Part shown: in pieces, positions 59,553-64,000 of the stretch | Layout of the letters: each line of letters begins with the position of its first letter | Numbering within the stretch: position 1 is the first letter of the stretch | Assembly (NCBI RefSeq): GCF_006442205.1 | Contig: NZ_VFVR01000006.1 | Span: 333,777-397,776, forward strand | Length of the DNA stretch: 64,000 nt | Direction of reading: 5' to 3' | Source of the DNA: Mesorhizobium sp. B2-3-12 | Lineage (GTDB): Bacteria > Pseudomonadota > Alphaproteobacteria > Rhizobiales > Rhizobiaceae | The notes under the pieces: generated by a model | What the model was told of the DNA's origin: nothing | Database searches by the model: none | Seen by the model: only the letters and a program-made list of their open reading frames with translations | Position numbers and translations under genes: made by a program

Positions 59553-60698
59553 TTGTTGCAGGACAGCACCACGGTCGCGATCATCGGTGCCGGGCCGGCG
59601 GGCCTGGCGGTTGCCGCGTGCCTGCGGCAAGCCGGGGTGGATTTTGTCATGCTCGAAAAGGAGCAGCAGGCCGCGCCGGCCTGGCGACGCCACTATGAGC
59701 GCGTGCACCTGCACACGACCAGGCGTTATTCCTCACTGCCCTTCGTGCCCTTCCCCAAGGATTATCCGCGCTATGTGCCGCGCCATCTCGTGGTCGAATA
59801 TCTCGACGCCTATGCGAAGCGTTTCGGCCTCGAGCCCCGCTTCGGAGAGACGGTGCGGGCGATCACCCGGCAGGGCCGCGGCTGGCGGGTGGAAGCGACG
59901 TCCGGCGCCTTGCACGCTTGGCATGTGGTGATCGCCTCCGGCTACAATGCCGAACCGTTGCTGCCCAAATTCGCCGGCATCGACGCCTTCAAGGGCAAGA
60001 CGCTGCACAGCGCCGACTATCGCAACGCCGTGCCATTTGCCGGCCAGTCGGTGCTGGTCGTCGGGATGGGCAATACCGGCGCCGAGATCGCGCTCGATCT
60101 GGCGGAAGCCGGCGCCCGGCCGACGATCTCGGTGCGCGGCGGCGTCCATATCGTGCCGCGCGAGTTGTTCGGCGTGCCGATCCAGATGGTTGGCATGGCG
60201 ACGCGGTTCGGGCCGCGGCGCCTCAATGACGCGCTGTTCCCGGTCATCCTTGATCTGGTGCTGGGCAGGCTGGAGAAATTTGGGCTCAGGCGGCCGAAGC
60301 AGGGGCTGCTGCAACAGATCTCGTTGGCGTCGCGCATCCCGGTGATCGATGTCGGAACCGTCGCCAAGATCCGCGAAGGCGCGATCAAGGTGGCGCCCGA
60401 TATCGCCGGGATTTCGGAACGTGGCGCCCGTTTTACCGACGGCAGCCAAGGCGAATTCGAAGCCATCCTCTTCGCCACCGGCTACCGGCCAGGTTATGCC
60501 AAATTCCTCGAACCCGGCGTCGAGCCCGGCCCGAGCGGCGTCAATGCGCGCGCTTCGGATCTCGGCCTCTATCTGGTCGGCTTCCACAATGCGGTCACCG
60601 GGCTGCTGCGCGAAATCGGCATCGAGGCCCAGGCGGTGGCCGACGACATCCGCCAGCGGCAAAACAGGAAAAAGGCGGCTGAAACCCTGCCGGTGTGA
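59553..60698 (+). CDS. flavin-containing monooxygenase (YUCCA-like)
   Basis: A 381-residue class B monooxygenase. FAD motif GAGPAGLAVAACLRQAG (about 12-28), NADPH motif VGMGNTGAEIALDLAEAG (about 170-187), and LFATGYRPGY near the end. It is like plant YUCCA enzymes and bacterial Baeyer-Villiger relatives. A TTG start with GGAGG upstream is used. Substrate unknown; an indole-pyruvate role is not shown. Confidence 0.85.
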   Translation: MLQDSTTVAIIGAGPAGLAVAACLRQAGVDFVMLEKEQQAAPAWRRHYERVHLHTTRRYSSLPFVPFPKDYPRYVPRHLVVEYLDAYAKRFGLEPRFGETVRAITRQGRGWRVEATSGALHAWHVVIASGYNAEPLLPKFAGIDAFKGKTLHSADYRNAVPFAGQSVLVVGMGNTGAEIALDLAEAGARPTISVRGGVHIVPRELFGVPIQMVGMATRFGPRRLNDALFPVILDLVLGRLEKFGLRRPKQGLLQQISLASRIPVIDVGTVAKIREGAIKVAPDIAGISERGARFTDGSQGEFEAILFATGYRPGYAKFLEPGVEPGPSGVNARASDLGLYLVGFHNAVTGLLREIGIEAQAVADDIRQRQNRKKAAETLPV

Positions 60699-60755
60699 TT
60701 TGCGGCCTGCCTTATCCCAGCACAGTCTTCAGCAACATGCCGGCGATTCCTTCGC

Positions 60756-60859
60756 TAGAGCGGTTCAGCGTTTGGTGGAATCGCTGAACCGCTCTAACCC
60801 TTTGTTTTTATGCAATTCCGGACGGAAAACCGTTATACACTTTCCTGGGATTGCTCTAG
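60756..60859. repeat. mosaic palindromic repeat, copy 3 (104 bp, internally deleted)
   Basis: It begins TAGAGCGGTTCAGCG and ends GGGATTGCTCTAG as copy 2 does, but lacks about 25 bp, including most of the internal GGGAAGCGC palindrome. It is intergenic, 57 bases after the flavoprotein gene. Confidence 0.92.
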
Positions 60860-61107
60860 CATGGCGCCGACAAGCGCCGCCATGTTGGATCCAGGTTGGG
60901 GTGGGTGGCGGCCCCAACTGGAGCCCATTTACGGTCGAATGGGAAACCGCCAGCCACGGCCGGCAGAGCCAGAATATTGGGTGGCGGTGGTGAGCTTGCG
61001 CAAAGCGCCCCTAAAGGGTGTTGCAAAGCCCAGATGCAAAATCGTAGCCTTAAACTGGAAATTTGTGCGAGACTTCGTATTTCGTAAATGAGACCACGCG
61101 GAGCTTC

Positions 61108-61611
61108 ATGGAGCCTCTCAAATATAGCAATTTCCTAAGAATTTTGGTCCTCCCAAGAATGGTCGAGGATTTTAAATATGATTTATCAGAAAAAGATCTA
61201 TTTTCTAAAATTCTCGATGCGAAGAAAAATCACAGCATCCTAAAAATTAGATTGCGCTTAGACAACATTAACAAGAAATTCTGGATTGAAGCGGGATTAT
61301 ACAGAAACATAACGACCTTCAAGGGAGAATTTATCGAAAATAGGACGGGTAAATTTATAGACGGCTCATTTGTGAATAGTGGAACGTGGATATCATATCC
61401 TGCTTTGATTTTATCCTTTCTAGGTTGGATATATTTTCTGATAACAGGTATAAACTCCCAAGAGATATTTCTCTATTTTGCTTTTTTTGCGATTTTTCAC
61501 ATGGCAATTTCCATTTCGTTCTATAACCATATACAAAATATTTTAATGTTTCTTGCAAATGAGCTGAAGGTCTATCCATCTCAAAGCGAAATTATTTCGA
61601 ACCACTCCTGA
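61108..61611 (+). CDS. AT-rich foreign gene for a membrane protein, hypothetical
   Basis: A 167-residue protein that I do not recognise. Residues 1-100 are soluble and Lys/Asn/Ile-rich; residues about 111-150 form two membrane helices (LILSFLGWIYFLI and IFLYFAFFAIFHMAI). The DNA is strikingly AT-rich with codons like AAA, ATT, TTT and AGA that its neighbours avoid, so the gene was probably acquired from a low-GC donor. GGAG is 5 bases from the ATG at 61108. Confidence 0.75.
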   Translation: MEPLKYSNFLRILVLPRMVEDFKYDLSEKDLFSKILDAKKNHSILKIRLRLDNINKKFWIEAGLYRNITTFKGEFIENRTGKFIDGSFVNSGTWISYPALILSFLGWIYFLITGINSQEIFLYFAFFAIFHMAISISFYNHIQNILMFLANELKVYPSQSEIISNHS

Positions 61612-61736
61612 ATTTCGCGACACATAGCCCTCGCTGAAGTCTCAACAATATTATCTTTTCAGCTATGCACGGCGCACCGCCGATATTTGCTGTTGTTGCT
61701 GCCTCGCCAGATGCACGATCGAAGATCCCTGACCGG

Positions 61737-63857
61737 CTAGGCCGCCAGTTCGCCCGCCTTGCGCAGCCACACCTTGTTGTCGTGGAACGCGGCGCCGCCA
61801 TAGGGCGCGGGGGCATCGGCGCCGGTCAGCACGTTGATGCCCTCGCCGCGCTCATGGGCGCTGTTGGGCCAGATGCCTTCGGCGATCACCACGCCGCGCT
61901 TGATGCCGTCGAAGAATTTCGCGTGCAGCACGAGGTCGCCCCGCTGATTGCCGACCTCGACACGGTCGCCATCGGCAAGCCCAAGGTCCACCGCATCGTC
62001 TGGGTGCAGCAGCAGCACCGGCCTGCCTTCCTTTTCCTTCGACACCGGTGTCTCTGCAAAGGTCGAGTTGAGGAAGTTGCGCGCCGGCGAGGTCGTCAAC
62101 CGGAACGGATGCGCCTCGTCGGCCACCTCGATCAGGTCGACATGGTCGGGAAACTCCGGCAGCAGCGCCACCGGGCCGAACAGGCCCATGCTCTTCGGTG
62201 GCCGGTTGGGAGCCGCCTGCCCGGTCCAGTCGGCGCGGAAGCGGAATTTGCCGTCCGCATGGCCAAATCCTTCGATGAAATGCGCGGTCTCGAAATCCGG
62301 CTGCAAATCGACCCACTTCTCTTCCTTCAAGGAATTGAAACTGCCCAGCCCGCGCTTGCCCAGAATGATGTCGATATGCTGCTGCTCGGTGAGGCCGAAG
62401 CCGGGCCGGTCGGACACGCCCAGGCGCTTGCCGAGTTCTTCGATGACGAAATGGTTGGTGCGCGGTCCTTCCGGCGGCTCGATCAGCTTAGGGCCGAGCG
62501 TGATGTGCTGGTTGCCGCCGCCCTTGTAGACGTCGTCATGTTCGAGGAACATCGTCGCCGGCAGCACGACATCGGCGAGCTTGGCCGTATCGGTCATGAA
62601 CTGCTCGTGCACGCAGGCGAACAGATCGTCGCGCAGGAAGCCCTGCTTCACCAGCCGTTGCTCGGGCGCGACATTCACCGGATTGGTGTTCTGGATCAGC
62701 ATGGCCGTCACCGGCGGTCCGCCATAGAGCGCATCGCTGGCGCCGGTCAGCACCGGGCCGATGCGCGAATGGTCGAGATAGCGGATCGAGGGATCGCGCA
62801 TCCTGGAGCCTTCCAGCACATCCTGGTTGAGCTTGAAGATGCCGGAATTGGAATGGAAGGCGCCGCCGCCCTCATATTGCCAGGCGCCGGTGACCGCGGC
62901 GATGCAGGAGGCGGCATGCATGTTGACGGCGCCGTTGCGCTGGCGGGCAAAGCCGTAGCCAAGGCGGAAATAGGTCCTTTTCGTCGTACCGACGAGGCGG
63001 GCGAAGGCTTCGATCTCGGCGACCGTCAAGCCGGTAATCCCGGCCGCCCATTCCGGCGTGCGGGTGCCGAGATGCGCTTCGAGCCCCTTCGGATCATCGG
63101 TGTATTTTTCGAGATAGGCGCGGTCGGCCAGGCCTTCCCTGAACAGCACATGCATGACCGCGCAGGCCAGCGCGCCATCGGTGCCCGGCTTCAGCACAAG
63201 GCCCATATCGGCCTGCTTCATGGTGGCGTTTTCATAGACGTCGATGACGACGATCCTGGCTCCGCGCTCCTTGCGCGCCTTGATGGCATGGGTCATCACA
63301 TTGACCTGCGTGACTACGGCATTGGTGCCCCAGATCACCACGCAGTCGGATTTGGCCATTTCACGCGGATCCGGACCGCGCAAGGCGCCCGCCCCCATCA
63401 TCCAGCCGGTCCAGGCGAGATTGGTGCAGATCGAGCCGAAGAAGCCCGAATACTTTTTGGCATGCCGCAAACGGTCGATGCCGTCGCGCTGCACCAGCCC
63501 CATCGTGCCGGCATAGTAATAGGGCCAGACCGTCTCCGAGCCGAACTTCTCCTCGGCCGCGATGAATTTCTCGGCGACGAGATCGAGCGCGGCCCCCCAG
63601 CTTGCTTCCTGCCAGACGCCATCGCCCTTGGCCCCTTTGCGCACCAGCGGCTTCAGCAGACGATCGGGATGATGGACACGGTCGGCATAGCGCGCGACCT
63701 TGGCGCAGACGACGCCGGACGTATAGCTGTTGGCCTTGGCGCCATGAACGCGGCCGATGCGGTTGCCGTCGAGCAACTCGACTTCGAGCGCGCAGGTCGA
63801 CGGGCAATCATGCGGACAGGCGGAATGTCCGATGCTGAGCTTGGCGTGCTGGTTCAT
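61737..63857 (-). CDS. molybdopterin-dependent oxidoreductase
   Basis: A 706-residue enzyme of the DMSO-reductase superfamily. An Fe4S4 site is formed by Cys14, 18, 22 and 51 (SACPHDCPSTC), followed by molybdopterin domains with IWGTNAVVTQ and LIQNTNPVNVAP and a C-terminal dinucleotide-binding domain. No Tat signal, so cytoplasmic. Resembles formate-dehydrogenase-like or biotin-sulfoxide-like proteins; the substrate is open. ATG at 63857 is chosen over a TTG at 63866. Confidence 0.93.
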   Translation of the reverse strand: MNQHAKLSIGHSACPHDCPSTCALEVELLDGNRIGRVHGAKANSYTSGVVCAKVARYADRVHHPDRLLKPLVRKGAKGDGVWQEASWGAALDLVAEKFIAAEEKFGSETVWPYYYAGTMGLVQRDGIDRLRHAKKYSGFFGSICTNLAWTGWMMGAGALRGPDPREMAKSDCVVIWGTNAVVTQVNVMTHAIKARKERGARIVVIDVYENATMKQADMGLVLKPGTDGALACAVMHVLFREGLADRAYLEKYTDDPKGLEAHLGTRTPEWAAGITGLTVAEIEAFARLVGTTKRTYFRLGYGFARQRNGAVNMHAASCIAAVTGAWQYEGGGAFHSNSGIFKLNQDVLEGSRMRDPSIRYLDHSRIGPVLTGASDALYGGPPVTAMLIQNTNPVNVAPEQRLVKQGFLRDDLFACVHEQFMTDTAKLADVVLPATMFLEHDDVYKGGGNQHITLGPKLIEPPEGPRTNHFVIEELGKRLGVSDRPGFGLTEQQHIDIILGKRGLGSFNSLKEEKWVDLQPDFETAHFIEGFGHADGKFRFRADWTGQAAPNRPPKSMGLFGPVALLPEFPDHVDLIEVADEAHPFRLTTSPARNFLNSTFAETPVSKEKEGRPVLLLHPDDAVDLGLADGDRVEVGNQRGDLVLHAKFFDGIKRGVVIAEGIWPNSAHERGEGINVLTGADAPAPYGGAAFHDNKVWLRKAGELAA

Positions 63858-63936
63858 GAAGGGCAAACTAGCCGTTTATGATGGTCACGTGTAGGGCCAG
63901 ATGGCGCCTTCCCTTCTCCCCTTTGTTTGGACCGGA

Positions 63937-63973
63937 GACATCGCGAACAGGTGTGCGAGGACATCGCGAACAG
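63937..63973 (+). repeat. 14-bp direct repeat at window edge
   Basis: GACATCGCGAACAG occurs at 63937-63950 and 63960-63973. Such repeats are often found at the end of insertion sequences; the rest lies outside the window. Confidence 0.5.
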
Positions 63974-64000
63974 TTTTGCATCCTATCGAACAAGGGCATT

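Noticed and set aside
61665..63881. 738-codon plus-strand frame opposite the molybdopterin enzyme
   Set aside because: Antisense shadow; the minus-strand protein has all family motifs.

Overview
The window reads as chromosome of an alphaproteobacterium of the order Rhizobiales, most likely Mesorhizobium. Grounds: high GC coding DNA throughout, an aapJQMP general amino-acid transporter, an HdaA/DnaA-like gene divergent from purMN, and a cluster of five small secreted proteins of the DUF680 type, which I know only from Mesorhizobium. No organism label was given, so this is inference.

Layout. 0-5.2 kb: the 5' end of an unknown gene, a small hypothetical gene, a cold-shock gene and a very large glycine-rich autotransporter. 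5.4-14.4 kb: mixed housekeeping and regulators: a double winged-helix protein divergent from the autotransporter, a GST, CsbD, a Tat-exported phosphoesterase, a TetR/NIPSNAP divergent pair with a clear operator, an SDR, a LysR, a cupin and fumC. 14.7-22 kb: two DoxX proteins, ppx and ppk with a PHO-box-like array upstream of ppk, a zinc-finger protein, an FAD monooxygenase, a truncated BrnA-like antitoxin and a TIGR02117 protein. 22-30 kb: aapJQMP, a DUF1326/DUF2182 pair with metal-binding motifs, and metC. 30-36.5 kb: HPP-CBS membrane protein, crotonase/TetR pair, ion permease, glycosyltransferase, diguanylate cyclase. 36.5-39.9 kb: an accessory zone. A complete tRNA-Arg(UCU) and a displaced copy of its 3' part bracket about 2.2 kb that holds two tiny RiPP-precursor-like peptides, an ArsR regulator and a small secreted protein, but no integrase. 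39.9-47.9 kb: complex I subunit, tRNA-Pro(UGG), NmrA/LysR pair with a 25-bp palindrome, hdaA, an AI-2E permease, a CDP-alcohol phosphatidyltransferase, purM, purN and sixA. 48-50 kb: the DUF680 cluster. 50.3-55.4 kb: a two-component system and a NitT/TauT-type ABC transporter. 55.6-64 kb: dapB, a UvrD-like helicase, small proteins, a flavin monooxygenase, an AT-rich foreign gene and a molybdopterin oxidoreductase.

Three copies of a 104-129 bp mosaic palindromic repeat are present (32.9, 52.3, 60.8 kb). Two of them supply stop codons of the adjoining genes, and a fourth, different palindrome overlaps the aapM stop codon.

The most interesting signal is the pair of RiPP-like peptides. They share a ten-residue leader block in which eight of ten codons differ only synonymously, while their C-terminal ends are unrelated. 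This is the expected pattern of selection on a leader with a variable core. No modifying enzymes lie beside them.
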